Below the pieces are notes generated by a model. The model ran no database searches. It was given only the letters and a program-made list of their open reading frames with translations, and was not told where the DNA came from. This document shows, piece by piece, positions 54,650 through 63,109 of a stretch of 64,000 bases of DNA (the stretch's first letter is position 1; the number at the start of each line of letters is the position of its first letter). The stretch is from NCBI GenBank assembly GCA_963804245.1, contig CAWDPQ010000009.1:372001-436000 (forward strand), read 5' to 3'. The translations under genes were made by a program, and so were the position numbers. The stretch comes from CAWDPQ01 sp963804245 (GTDB lineage: Bacteria; Acidobacteriota; Vicinamibacteria; Vicinamibacterales; 2-12-FULL-66-21).

Positions 54650-55108
54650 ATGGCCAAGAACGACCCCGTTGATCCAACAGCGGCGCCAGGCGAAGGCGGG
54701 AAGAAGCCCGCCGGACGTCCGGCGAAAAAGAAGACCTTCAAGAAGCGTGGCGAGAAGCGGATCGTGCACCATGGGTTTGCGCACATCCAGGCTTCGTTCA
54801 ACAACACGATCGTCACGATCACGGATCCCGAAGGGGCCGTTGTGGCCTGGTCGAGCGCGGGCGGAATCGGCTTCAAAGGCTCGCGCAAGGGCACGCCGTT
54901 CGCCGCCACACAGGCGGCAATTGCCGCCGGCAATGCCGCGAAGGCATTCGGCATGCGCAGCGTTGAGGTGCGGGTGAAGGGACCCGGCGCCGGCCGCGAG
55001 TCGGCGATTCGCGCGCTGCAGACGATCGGCATCGATGTGAAGTCGATTCGCGACGTCACGCCGATCCCGCACAACGGATGCCGGCCACCCAAACGTCGGC
55101 GCGTGTAA
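54650..55108 (+). CDS. rpsK: 30S ribosomal protein S11
   Basis: 152 aa. An N-terminal extension of about 28 residues (DPTAAPGEGGKKPAGRPAKK) precedes standard S11: KRIVHHGFAHIQASFNNTIV, GSRKGTPFAATQAAIAAGNA, TPIPHNGCRPPKRRRV. S11 lies on the platform by the mRNA exit. Extension of the N-terminus by Lys/Ala/Pro-rich sequence is seen in some other phyla. Confidence 0.97.
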   Translation: MAKNDPVDPTAAPGEGGKKPAGRPAKKKTFKKRGEKRIVHHGFAHIQASFNNTIVTITDPEGAVVAWSSAGGIGFKGSRKGTPFAATQAAIAAGNAAKAFGMRSVEVRVKGPGAGRESAIRALQTIGIDVKSIRDVTPIPHNGCRPPKRRRV

Positions 55109-55119
55109 TCGAGCGCGCC

Positions 55120-55165
55120 GCTGTGAGCTTCCAGCTGCCAGCCTCCAGCTTCCAGCTGGAGCGTG
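55120..55165. repeat. AGCTTCC-word repeat between rpsK and rpsD
   Basis: GCTTCCAGCTGCCAGCCTCC AGCTTCCAGCTGGAGCGTGC, a short member of the word family, immediately followed by the 85-bp element. Confidence 0.75.
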
Positions 55166-55187
55166 CTGAGAGGACGGTGATTTCCCT

Positions 55188-55273
55188 CGGGCGTTGAATC
55201 AGCAGCGCCTGCGGCCCGCGCGAGGCGCGAAGTCGCCGAGCGCGAGCGAGCGGGGGTGGGGCCCCGCGAGCAA
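55188..55273 (+). repeat. About 85-bp dispersed element copy before rpsD
   Basis: Shares its first about 28 bases (CGGGCGTTGAATCAGCAGCG...) and its last about 27 (...GGGGTGGGGCCCCGCGAGCA) with the copy at 41919; the middle (CGCGAGGCGCGAAGTCGCCG) instead matches the inverted copy at 8811. Confidence 0.85.
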
Positions 55274-55300
55274 TAAGTAATAGAAGAGGCAAATAACAGA

Positions 55301-55930
55301 ATGGCACGCTACATCGGACCGGTTTGCCGGCTCTGCCGGCGCGAAGGCATGAAGCTCTTCTTGAAAGGAGAGCGCTGCTATACCGACAAGTGCGCGATCG
55401 AGAAGCGTAATCTGCCACCGGGTCAGCACGGCAAGCTGCGCAAGGCCAAGCTGGTCGGCTACGGCCTGCAGCTGCGCGAGAAGCAGAAGGTGAAGCGCAT
55501 CTACGGTGTGCTCGAGAACCAGTTCCGCCGGTATTTCGAGGTTGCCGATCGCACCCGCGGCATCACGGGCGAGACGCTGCTCCAACTGCTCGAGCGGCGG
55601 ATGGACAACGTGATCTACCGGCTGGGTCTCGCAACGTCGCGACCGCAGGCCCGGCAGTTCGTCCGTCACGGCCACTTCATGGTCAACGGCCGGAAGGTGG
55701 ACGTGCCGTCCTACTCGCTCAAGGCGGGCGACGTGGTCACGGTGCGGGGCACAAGCGCACAGAACGCGGCGATCCAGCATGCGATCGAAGAAGTGAAGGG
55801 CCGCGGGATTCCCGAGTGGCTCTCGTTCGACGCCGGCCAGATGAGCGCCAAGATCGTCTCGCTGCCCACGCGCGCGCAGATCAACCTGCCTGTGCAGGAG
55901 CAGCTGATCGTCGAGTTGTATTCGAAATAG
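55301..55930 (+). CDS. rpsD: 30S ribosomal protein S4, zinc-binding form
   Basis: 209 aa. Cys9, Cys12, Cys26 and Cys31 (VCRLC ... RCYTDKC) form the zinc site of C+ S4. GQHGKLRKAKLVGYGLQLRE, NVIYRLGLATSRPQARQFVR and GHFMVNGRKVDVPSYSLKAG are the S4 RNA-binding fold. S4 starts 30S assembly and in E. coli represses the alpha operon. AGAGGC ribosome site. Confidence 0.98.
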   Translation: MARYIGPVCRLCRREGMKLFLKGERCYTDKCAIEKRNLPPGQHGKLRKAKLVGYGLQLREKQKVKRIYGVLENQFRRYFEVADRTRGITGETLLQLLERRMDNVIYRLGLATSRPQARQFVRHGHFMVNGRKVDVPSYSLKAGDVVTVRGTSAQNAAIQHAIEEVKGRGIPEWLSFDAGQMSAKIVSLPTRAQINLPVQEQLIVELYSK

Positions 55931-55934
55931 ACAC

Positions 55935-55992
55935 CCGTAGCGCGCGGCTTCAGCCGCGCGTCACCGACGCGGAGCTAAAGCGCCGCGCTACG
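55935..55992 (+). repeat. Two-hairpin palindrome (GGCTTCAGCC family) after rpsD
   Basis: CGCGCGGCTTCAGCCGCGCG (about 55941-55960) and GCGGAGCTAAAGCGCCGC (about 55967-55986), flanked by CCGTAG and TACGAG. It parallels the copy at 41088 base for base in layout. Confidence 0.8.
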
Positions 55993-56002
55993 AGTGCGAT
56001 TA

Positions 56003-56067
56003 GCTCTCCGCCCGCAGCCTTCCCGGACCTGCGGTGGGAGGCGGAGAGCGAAACGGCAGGTCCGGCG
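56003..56067 (+). promoter_or_regulatory. Mutually exclusive hairpins upstream of rpoA
   Basis: GCTCTCCGCC (56003-56012) pairs perfectly with GGCGGAGAGC (56040-56049), and inside it CCGCAG (56012-56017) pairs with CTGCGG (56029-56034). The segment CCGGACCTGC (56023-56032) can instead pair perfectly with GCAGGTCCGG (56057-56066). The two folds compete, as in attenuators or protein-switched leaders. No T run follows. Confidence 0.55.
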
Positions 56068-56109
56068 GGTGCTCACGGTTCGAGCCCTGATTGAAAGGAA
56101 AGTCACACC

Positions 56110-57094
56110 ATGCTCTGGAAAGGTTTTCAGCGGCCGAAGCGTCTCGAGTTCGAACGTGAAACGCTGACCGATCGATTTGGCCGTTTCTACGCCCAGCCGT
56201 TCGAGCGGGGCTTCGGGACCACCATCGGCAACGCGATGCGGCGCGTGCTGCTGTCCTCGATCGAGGGCGCGGCCGTTTCCGCCGTCAAGATCGACGGCGT
56301 GCTGCACGAGTTCTCGCCGATTCCCGGTGTGGTCGAGGACGCCACCGACATCATCCTCAACCTGAAGCAGGTGCCGCTCAAGATGCACGTGGACGCCACC
56401 AAGACGCTCTATTTGCGCGTCGACAAGGCTGGCGAGGTCAAGGCGCGCGACATCGAGACGGATGCCGACGTCGAGATCCTCGAGCCCGACGCCCACATCG
56501 CGACGGTGGCCGAAGGGGGCAAGCTGCACATGGAGATGCGCGTGAAGCGCGGCCGCGGCTATGTTTCGGCGGACAAGAACTTCGACGAGGATCTCGGCAT
56601 CGGCTGGATCCCGATCGACTCGGTGCACTCGCCGATCAAAAAGGTGAACTATCTCGTTGAAGCCGCCCGTCTCGGCCAGACCACCGACTACGACAAGCTG
56701 ACGGTGGATGTCTGGACCAACGGATCGGTCACGCCGCGGGATGCAGTGTCGCTCTCGGCGAAGTTGATCCGGGACCACCTGAACATCTTCATCAACCTCG
56801 AAGAGACCGGTGACCTCCAGCTCGACGCCGCGGCCGATCAGCCGCGCGCCGCGCTCAACGAGAATCTCGACAAGAGCGTCGAGGAACTGGAGCTCTCCGT
56901 ACAGGTCGTACAACTGCCTGAAGAACGCGAACATCCGCACGATTCGCGAGCTGGTGCAGAAGACCGAAGGCGAGATGCTGAAGACGAAGAACTTTGGCCG
57001 GAAGTCGCTCAACGAAATCAAGGAGATCCTGTCCGGCATGGGGCTCAGCCTCGGCATGCGGCTGGATCAGCCGGCTTCGCAGGCGGCCGAATAA
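56110..57094 (+). CDS. rpoA: RNA polymerase alpha subunit (one extra base near 56903)
   Basis: The N-terminal dimerisation domain is complete (RPKRLEFERETLTDRFGRFY, RGFGTTIGNAMRRVLLSSIE GAAVSAVKID), up to KSVEELELSV. There an extra A (GTAC-A-GGTCG, 56903) breaks the frame; one frame over, RSYNCLKNANIRTIRELVQK and NFGRKSLNEIKEILSGMGLS form the C-terminal domain that binds UP elements and activators, ending at TAA 57092. The corrected protein is about 327 aa, the normal size. Because alpha is essential and single-copy, the shift is almost surely a sequence or assembly error. Unshifted, the frame runs through into rplQ, a false fusion. Confidence 0.96.
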
Positions 57095-57099
57095 GAAAA

Positions 57100-57186
57100 G
57101 GGTCGGGACTCGGGAGCTCGGGACTCGGGTGCTCGGAAGATCGTTTTGTTCTTCGAGCCCCGGATCCCGAGCCCCCGGGTCCCGGC
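57100..57186. repeat. Inverted GACTCGG-word array between rpoA and rplQ
   Basis: Left arm GGGTCGGGACTCGGGAGCTC and right arm CCCCGGATCCCGAGCCCCCG, separated by a T-rich loop (TTTTGTTCTT). Same words as at 6176 and at the end of the esterase gene (7485-7545). Confidence 0.8.
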
Positions 57187-57198
57187 AAGGATCAGACT

Positions 57199-57828
57199 AT
57201 GCGACATCGAGTAGCACACCGCAAACTAGGCCGCGTCACCGAGCATCGCATCGCCATGCTGCGCAACCAGGCGCAGGCGTTGCTGAAGTTCGAGCGGATC
57301 GAGACCACCGTGCCGCGCGCCAAGGAGCTGCGGCCGTTCGTCGAACGAATCATCACGATTGCCAAGCGAGGCCTTGCCGGCGGGGAGGAAAACGGCCGTT
57401 CTCTGCACGCGCGACGGATGGTCCTGCGCGACATCCACGATCGCGACGTGGTCGGCAAGCTGTTCGATACGATTGCCCCGCGCTTCGAGGCGCGGCCGGG
57501 CGGTTACACGCGAATCCTCAGAATCGGCTACCGCCGTGGTGACAGCGCGGAAGTCGCGCAGATCGAGCTGGTCGGCAGCGAGTACAATCCGAACCAGGAG
57601 ACGGAAGCCGGCGCGTCCGCCGAGAAGAAGCCGAAGACGAAGGGCGTCGGCAGCCGCCTGCGTGCCGCGGCCGAACGGCTGCGCGGCAAGCGCGAAAAAG
57701 ACGAGGGCGACGAGACTGCAGAGAAGTCCACGAAACCGGCCCGCCCGGCGCGCGAGAAAAGTGGACGCGCCGACACGCGTGGCAAAGGTCAGAAGACGTC
57801 CGCCCCGAGAAAAGCCGGAGGAAGTTAA
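57199..57828 (+). CDS. rplQ: 50S ribosomal protein L17 with long basic tail
   Basis: 209 aa. The first 120 residues are L17 (RHRVAHRKLGRVTEHRIAML, LLKFERIETTVPRAKELRPF, GYTRILRIGYRRGDSAEVAQ). The remaining 90 form a Lys/Ala/Glu/Arg-rich tail (EKKPKTKGVGSRLRAAAERL ... KGQKTSAPRKAGGS), probably disordered. L17 surrounds the tunnel exit. ATG 57199 has AAGGATC upstream; the open frame before it is the misread rpoA. Last gene of the cluster. Confidence 0.96.
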   Translation: MRHRVAHRKLGRVTEHRIAMLRNQAQALLKFERIETTVPRAKELRPFVERIITIAKRGLAGGEENGRSLHARRMVLRDIHDRDVVGKLFDTIAPRFEARPGGYTRILRIGYRRGDSAEVAQIELVGSEYNPNQETEAGASAEKKPKTKGVGSRLRAAAERLRGKREKDEGDETAEKSTKPARPAREKSGRADTRGKGQKTSAPRKAGGS

Positions 57829-57829
57829 G

Positions 57830-57856
57830 AAGGAAGAAGCTTCCTCCTTCTTCCTT
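57830..57856. terminator. Inverted repeat between convergent rplQ and EF-G paralogue
   Basis: AAGGAAGAAG (57830-57839) and CTTCTTCCTT (57847-57856) are exact complements around a 7-nt loop, directly after the rplQ stop codon and 3 bp from the opposing stop. T-rich on the plus strand downstream (CCTTTCTTC). It would serve both genes, though the stem is AT-rich and modest. Confidence 0.55.
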
Positions 57857-57859
57857 TCT

Positions 57860-59938
57860 TCAGACTTCTTCCGTCGTTTCCTGTCCGCGCTCGGCCTTGG
57901 CCGCCGAGACGATCTTCCCGTGGAGGTGCGACGGCACCTCCTCGTAGTGCGAGAACTCCATGTGGTACGAGCCGCGGCCGCCGGTGGCGGACGTCAGGTG
58001 CTGCTCGTAGGTCAACATCTCCGACATTGGCACTTTGGCGCGGATGATGGTCGACGACCCGCGCGTGTCCATGCCGCCAATGCGGCCGCGCCGGCTGTTC
58101 AGGTCCCCCATCAGGTCGCCCGCATAGTCGCTCGGCGCGTACACTTCCACGTCCATCACCGGTTCAAGCAGCGTCGGGCGGGCGCGCGACATGCCGTCCT
58201 TGAACGCCAGCGATCCCGCCATCTTGAAAGAGAGCTCGTTCGAATCGACGGCGTGGAATGAGCCGTCGAACACGGTGGCGCGGAAATCGACCATCGGATA
58301 CCCGGCCAGGAAGCCGCGCAGCCGCGCGTCCTGGATGCCTTTCTCGACGGCCGGGATGTACTGGCGCGGGATGGAGCCGCCGAAGATATCGTCGACGAAC
58401 TCGAAATCACTGCCGCGCGGCAGCGGCTCGAACTTCACCTTGCAGTCGCCGAACTGGCCGTGGCCGCCGGTCTGCTTCTTGTGCCGGCCGTGCGCTTCGG
58501 TCGACGCAGTAATCGTCTCGCGGTAGGGAATGCGCGGCAGCTTGAGGTTGACCTCGACGCCGAACCGCCGCTTCAGCTTCGCGACCGTCACGGCGATGTG
58601 CGACTCTCCCTGGCCGGCGAGGAGCAGCTCTTTCGTCTGCTGGTCGCGGTTGTAGCTGATGCTCGGATCCTCTTCCTGCAGGCGGTGCAGCGCCGTGCTG
58701 ATCTTCTCCTCGTCGCCGCGGCTCTTGGGTTCTATCGCGTAAGAGATCACCGGCTCCGGAAACTTGATGGCCGGCACGGTGATCTTCGAGGAGCGATCGG
58801 CGAGCACGTCACTCGTCAGCGTCTCTTTGAGCTTGGCCACGGCGCCGATGTCGCCGGCCTTGATCTCCGGCACGGTGGATTGCGTTTTCCCCTGCAGCAA
58901 CACGATGTGGCCGAGCCGCTCCGGCGAATCGCGGGTCACGTTGTGGACCGTCGAGTCGGCTTTGAGGACGCCCGTCAGTACGCGGAACAGGGTGATGCGG
59001 CCGGCGAACGGATCGGCGATCGTCTTCCACACGAACGCTGAGGCAGGACCCGACTCCTTCGCTTCAATCACCTGCTCGTCGCTCACCTTCACCGGCCGCT
59101 CCGATGGTGCCGGGACGTATGCCAGGATGCCATCGAGAAGCGGCTGCATGCCGACGTTGGCGGCCGCCGAGGCGCAGAACACCGGGAACACCCGACGGGC
59201 ACTCACGGCGCGTTTGAGACCGCCGACCAGTTCCTCCTGCGTCAGGGTGCCGGTTTCGAAGAAGCGCTCCATCAGCGAGTCATCCGCCTCGGCCACCATC
59301 TCAATGAGCGCTTCGCGTGCCGTTTGCGCCGCTCCCTCCAGCTCGGCCGGGATTGGTGCCTCGGAGGCTTTGCCGTCGGCGGCGAACGTCCACGCCTTCA
59401 TTGCCACCAGGTCGACGACACCCTTGAACGATCGCTCTTCGCCGATGGGCAGCTGCACGGGAATGACGGTACGACCGAACGCGCCGCGCAGGGATTCGAG
59501 GGAGCGCTCGAGGCTCGCTCGCTCGCGATCGAGACGGTTGAGCACGACGATCAGCGGCATCTCGAGCTCGTCGGCCGACGCCCAGACTTTTTCGGTCGAA
59601 ACCTCGACGCCGGCAACGGCGTCGACGACGACCAGGGCGGAGTCGACAACCCGCAGCGCCGCGCGCGCATCGCTCAAGAAGTTGGCCATCCCCGGCGTGT
59701 CGATGAAATTGATTTTGGTCTTGTTCCACTCGAGCCAGGCCAGGCTGGAGGTCAGGGTATGCTTGCGCGCGATTTCCTCGTCGTCGTAGTCGGTGACGGT
59801 GGTGCCTTCGTCCACGCGACCAAATCGGTTGACGGCGCCGGCATCGTAGAGCATCGCTGAGACGAGCTGCGTTTTGCCGGCGCCGGAATGACCGACGAGG
59901 GCGACATTTCTCAGGGTTGGAGCGTCATAGACTTTCAT
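57860..59938 (-). CDS. Elongation factor G-like GTPase (EF-G2 type)
   Basis: 692 aa. The full EF-G domain order is present: P-loop GHSGAGKT (16-23), FEPLPRGSDFEFVDDIFGGS and RRGRIGGMDTRGSSTIIRAK of domains IV-V. Two GTPase motifs differ from canonical EF-G: DTPGHVDF is DTPGMANF here, losing the histidine needed for GTP hydrolysis on the ribosome, and NKMD is NRLD. This is the EF-G2 or FusA2-like branch, of unclear role, with slow or altered GTPase proposed for some members. It has GGAG before the ATG. Convergent with rplQ. Canonical fusA is at 38480. Confidence 0.9.
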   Translation of the reverse strand: MKVYDAPTLRNVALVGHSGAGKTQLVSAMLYDAGAVNRFGRVDEGTTVTDYDDEEIARKHTLTSSLAWLEWNKTKINFIDTPGMANFLSDARAALRVVDSALVVVDAVAGVEVSTEKVWASADELEMPLIVVLNRLDRERASLERSLESLRGAFGRTVIPVQLPIGEERSFKGVVDLVAMKAWTFAADGKASEAPIPAELEGAAQTAREALIEMVAEADDSLMERFFETGTLTQEELVGGLKRAVSARRVFPVFCASAAANVGMQPLLDGILAYVPAPSERPVKVSDEQVIEAKESGPASAFVWKTIADPFAGRITLFRVLTGVLKADSTVHNVTRDSPERLGHIVLLQGKTQSTVPEIKAGDIGAVAKLKETLTSDVLADRSSKITVPAIKFPEPVISYAIEPKSRGDEEKISTALHRLQEEDPSISYNRDQQTKELLLAGQGESHIAVTVAKLKRRFGVEVNLKLPRIPYRETITASTEAHGRHKKQTGGHGQFGDCKVKFEPLPRGSDFEFVDDIFGGSIPRQYIPAVEKGIQDARLRGFLAGYPMVDFRATVFDGSFHAVDSNELSFKMAGSLAFKDGMSRARPTLLEPVMDVEVYAPSDYAGDLMGDLNSRRGRIGGMDTRGSSTIIRAKVPMSEMLTYEQHLTSATGGRGSYHMEFSHYEEVPSHLHGKIVSAAKAERGQETTEEV

Positions 59939-59954
59939 GTTTTAGTCTCCAAAT

Positions 59955-59981
59955 AGCCGCCAGCCGCCAGCCGCCAGCCGC
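59955..59981. repeat. AGCCGCC tandem repeat upstream of the EF-G paralogue
   Basis: About four copies of AGCCGCC/AGCCGCC C-rich words just upstream of the EF-G2 start. The rest of the gap to 60047 shows nothing clear. Confidence 0.6.
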
Positions 59982-60047
59982 CCCCAGCCAGTCCTTTAGC
60001 TGCCCGCCCCGCAGCTTGCCGCTGCGATACTCGGTGACGTTGCCAGC

Positions 60048-60407
60048 TCAGCTGCCCGATTTGATAATTTGTATGAGCCCTGTCAGCATCCGCCGCACCT
60101 CCTCCAATTGCTGATTCAGCGGGCGATAGGACGGATCCGGCAGAAAGCTGAGATCCCGCGCGAGCAACAGATCATACTCAAGTTCGTTACAAGATCCCAT
60201 CGAGTGCCATAGGAACCTGACGAAGTCCGCCTCGGATCCGCGCCCCCGGCCCTCAGCGATATTCGACGCGATAGAGATAGCCGCCCGAAAGACCTGATCT
60301 CGGATTGGCCATGCCTCCGGCTGTTTCAAGTACGCAGAAATTGCGTACACGTTCAGCGCAAGTTTGTGCGCTTTCTGCCACACTTCCAGTTTTCGGTAGT
60401 CTTGCAT
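60048..60407 (-). CDS. Four-helix bundle protein (23S rRNA intervening-sequence protein family)
   Basis: 119 aa. YRKLEVWQKAHKLALNVYAI at the start, RDQVFRAAISIASNIAEGRG RGS in the middle, and FLWHSMGSCNELEYDLLLAR are the hallmarks of the S23/IVS four-helix family. First found encoded in spirochaete 23S rRNA insertions, it is widespread as free genes in Acidobacteria; a role with RNA or in a pentameric assembly is unproven. GGAGG lies 6 bases before ATG 60407. No rRNA gene is nearby. Confidence 0.92.
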   Translation of the reverse strand: MQDYRKLEVWQKAHKLALNVYAISAYLKQPEAWPIRDQVFRAAISIASNIAEGRGRGSEADFVRFLWHSMGSCNELEYDLLLARDLSFLPDPSYRPLNQQLEEVRRMLTGLIQIIKSGS

Positions 60408-60463
60408 TGCAACCTCCTCGAATGAGCAGATCGCTGGTGCAAATTTCGAGTTCGAAAATCAGC

Positions 60464-60553
60464 TCGAAGCTGGGGAGCTGGAAGCTTGGAGCTGGAAGCT
60501 GGAGGCTGGAAGCTGGAGGCTGGGAGCCGGAGGCTGGGAGCCGGAGGCTACCA
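60464..60553. repeat. GGAAGCTGGA-word array
   Basis: About eight degenerate copies of GAGCTGGAAGCTGGAGGCTG reading toward the stop codon of the convergent-side permease gene at 60556; single orientation. Confidence 0.8.
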
Positions 60554-60555
60554 GC

Positions 60556-61863
60556 TTATTCGTATCTCAACGCCTCAATCGGATCCAACCGCGACGCTTT
60601 GATGGCGGGGAACAACCCGAAGAAGATGCCGACGCTGGCAGAGAAGCCGATGCCGAGGGCGAAGGACCACCACGGCAGCGAGACTGGAAAACCAGAGACC
60701 CAGTGCACGATCATGCCGATCGCGCTCCCGAAGAAGATGCCGAGCACGCCGCCGGTGGACGTGAGGAACACCGCTTCGATGAGGAACTGCCAGAGAATCT
60801 CGCGCCGGCGCGCGCCGAGTGCCTTCCGCACGCCGATCTCACGCGTGCGCTCGGTGACGGAAATCATCATGATGGCCATGACGCCGATGCCGCCGACCAT
60901 CAGGGCAATCGAGCTGATGACGACGAGCGCGAGAAATGTGGCCTGGCTGACCTGGTCCCAGACTTTGAGGACCGCATCCTGCGTCGCCAGGTCGAAGTCG
61001 TTCGGTTCATCCAGCTTCAAGTTGTGCCGGATCCGCATCATCGCCTCGACCTCGCGCATGGCATCTTCGCGCGCGCCTTCCCGGGGTACAACCGCGATCA
61101 TGGCCGTCCGCAGCACTGCCGGATTGAAGTTTCCGGCGGTCATCTTTACGGAACCCTTGAGCACCTTGCCGTAGAACTTTTCGTACGCGCTGTAGGGAAT
61201 GACGGCGAAATCATCCGCGCCGGTGCTGAATCCGCCTGGCGTCGGCCGCTTGCCGAGCACGCCAATCACAGTGAATTGATTTGCGCCAATTCGGACAGTT
61301 TTGCCGATCGGATCGACGTTGGGAAACAGCGACTCCCACGGCGTGCGGCCGAGCACGACCACCTGTCGGCGGTGTTCGACTTCGGCCGGCAGGAACAGCC
61401 GTCCCGCCTCCAGCTTCGCAAAATTGACCGCCGCCCAGTTCTCGGTCGCGCCGAGAATCGCCAACTGCTTCGTCCGAGCGTGACCAAAATAAATGCGCGA
61501 CCGATTGTTGCCCATCGCGCCGAGCCAGACGTCCACCAGGGCCACGGACGGACAATCGCGCGCGACGGCGCGCGCATCTTCAATCGTGATGTTCGGGCGG
61601 CGGGCAACCTCGAGGAAGCTCTTGCCGGACGCCCAGCTGAGCGCCCCCCACTTCTGCACCATGATCGTATTCGGGCCGAGCTGGCTGATCGAATCGCGCA
61701 GCGACTGATCGAAACCGCGAATGAGGGAGGTCATGCCGACGATCGACGTGATGCCGATGACCACGCCGAGAACCGTCAAGGCGGATCTCATCTTGCTCGT
61801 CCGCAGCGTGTCGAACGCCATGCTGACGATTTCACCGAGCAGGCCGGAGCGGAGGGTGGCCAC
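60556..61863 (-). CDS. MacB-like ABC transporter permease
   Basis: 435 aa. N-terminal helix SALTVLGVVIGITSIVGMTS (about 28-47), a MacB periplasmic core (GQLGPNTIMVQKWG-like segment, LGRTPWESLFPNVDPIGKTV), then three FtsX helices (SIALMVGGIGVMAIMMISVT, VFLTSTGGVLGIFFGSAIG, FALGIGFSASVGIFFGLFPA) and the family end SRLDPIEALRYE. MacB-type permeases export lipoproteins, peptides or siderophores from the periplasm with an adaptor and outer membrane channel. It begins 1 bp after the stop codon of the second permease, so the pair probably forms a heterodimer. Confidence 0.93.
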   Translation of the reverse strand: MATLRSGLLGEIVSMAFDTLRTSKMRSALTVLGVVIGITSIVGMTSLIRGFDQSLRDSISQLGPNTIMVQKWGALSWASGKSFLEVARRPNITIEDARAVARDCPSVALVDVWLGAMGNNRSRIYFGHARTKQLAILGATENWAAVNFAKLEAGRLFLPAEVEHRRQVVVLGRTPWESLFPNVDPIGKTVRIGANQFTVIGVLGKRPTPGGFSTGADDFAVIPYSAYEKFYGKVLKGSVKMTAGNFNPAVLRTAMIAVVPREGAREDAMREVEAMMRIRHNLKLDEPNDFDLATQDAVLKVWDQVSQATFLALVVISSIALMVGGIGVMAIMMISVTERTREIGVRKALGARRREILWQFLIEAVFLTSTGGVLGIFFGSAIGMIVHWVSGFPVSLPWWSFALGIGFSASVGIFFGLFPAIKASRLDPIEALRYE

Positions 61864-61864
61864 G

Positions 61865-63091
61865 TTATTCCCGCCTCAATGCTTCAATCGGGTCGAGGCG
61901 CGCCGCGCGCATCGCCGGGTAGAGGCCGAAGAACAATCCGACGATCGCGGTGATCCCGATTCCGATCGCCACCGACCACACCTGGACGGCTGAAGGCAGC
62001 GGTGTGAGCTTGCTGACGATAACCGCCAGGATGAAGCCGAAGAGCGTTCCGATCAGGCCGCCCATTGTCGACAGGGTGACCGATTCGGTCAGGATCTGCC
62101 AGATGATGTCGCGCCGGCGCGCGCCGAGCGCCTTGCGCAGGCCGATTTCCCTGGTCCGTTCGCTCACGACCATCAGCATGATGTTCATAATGACGATGCC
62201 GCCGACGACGAGCGACATCGCCACGACACCGATGAGGACGGCGAAGATGCCGTTGGTCGCGGTGTGATAGAGCCCGAGCAGCGTGTCCGAGGTGAACATG
62301 CCGAAGTTGTCGCGCTCGGCCGGCCGCAGCCGCCGCTCGATCCGCATCGCCACTGTCGCCTCGTCCATCGCCGCCCCGACCAGCTCCGGGGACTTCGGCT
62401 TGACGAGAAGCTGCAGGCTCGGGTTCCGCGATCCGAACAGCTTCTGAAAGCTGCCGAGCGGGACGATGGCGAAATTGTCCTGCGAGTTGCCGAACGCCGA
62501 TCCTTTTTTCTTGCTGACGCCGACCACGCGGAAATGATGCCGGCCGATCGAGATGATCTTGTCGATCGGGTCCACCGGCCCGAACAGCTTGTCTGCGACC
62601 TCCCAGCCGAGCACCGTGACCGGTCGGTTCGACTCGACTTCGACGGGACTGATCAGGCGGCCCTGCTCGGCCGTGAACGTCGAGAAGAAGATATAGTCCC
62701 GCGTCACTCCCTGTATCTGTGCCCCGTCGAGGTCCTGGCCGCCGTACGAGATGCGCGCGGCGGCCTGTCCCTGACCCGCGACCGCGCCGACGTTCTCGCT
62801 GAATTTGCGAACGGCGGCGGCGTCCCGCAGGGTGATGCGCGGGTTGTTGCGGACGCGATCCTCGTCTTCCTGCGTCCGTACGACCGGCATCCGCTGGATC
62901 GTGAAATTATCGGCGCCGACGTCCGACACGATCGCGTTCGTCACATAGCCGTTCATGCCCTGAATCAGCGACACGACGGCAATGATCGACGTGACGGCCA
63001 CGATGTTGCCGAGGACCGTCAGGAACGAACGGAGCTTGTTGCTCCAGATGGCGTGGAGCGCGATGGTCGCCGCTTCGAGGAATTGGTTCAA
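61865..63091 (-). CDS. MacB-like ABC transporter permease
   Basis: 408 aa. Helix 1 SFLTVLGNIVAVTSIIAVVS, periplasmic core (FTIQRMPVVRTQEDEDRVRN, VTVLGWEVADKLFGPVDPID), then FtsX helices (FAVLIGVVAMSLVVGGIVIM, TMGGLIGTLFGFILAVIVSK, VAIGIGITAIVGLFFGLYPA) and ARLDPIEALRRE. It lies 18 bp after the adaptor gene and 1 bp before the sister permease on the minus strand. No ATPase gene lies among them, though the MacB family needs one; it may be to the right of the window edge. Confidence 0.93.
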   Translation of the reverse strand: MNQFLEAATIALHAIWSNKLRSFLTVLGNIVAVTSIIAVVSLIQGMNGYVTNAIVSDVGADNFTIQRMPVVRTQEDEDRVRNNPRITLRDAAAVRKFSENVGAVAGQGQAAARISYGGQDLDGAQIQGVTRDYIFFSTFTAEQGRLISPVEVESNRPVTVLGWEVADKLFGPVDPIDKIISIGRHHFRVVGVSKKKGSAFGNSQDNFAIVPLGSFQKLFGSRNPSLQLLVKPKSPELVGAAMDEATVAMRIERRLRPAERDNFGMFTSDTLLGLYHTATNGIFAVLIGVVAMSLVVGGIVIMNIMLMVVSERTREIGLRKALGARRRDIIWQILTESVTLSTMGGLIGTLFGFILAVIVSKLTPLPSAVQVWSVAIGIGITAIVGLFFGLYPAMRAARLDPIEALRRE

Positions 63092-63109
63092 CGGTGCGCG
63101 TTCCTCCGC

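Noticed and set aside
56079..56090. GGTTCGAGCCC resembling a tRNA T-loop before rpoA
   Set aside because: No matching acceptor stem, anticodon arm or D arm could be built around it; the region is better explained by the competing hairpins.
56110..57828. Single frame joining rpoA and rplQ into one 572-residue protein
   Set aside because: The join lacks the alpha C-terminal domain, which is present one frame over, and rplQ has its own ribosome site and ATG; explained by one extra base at 56903.
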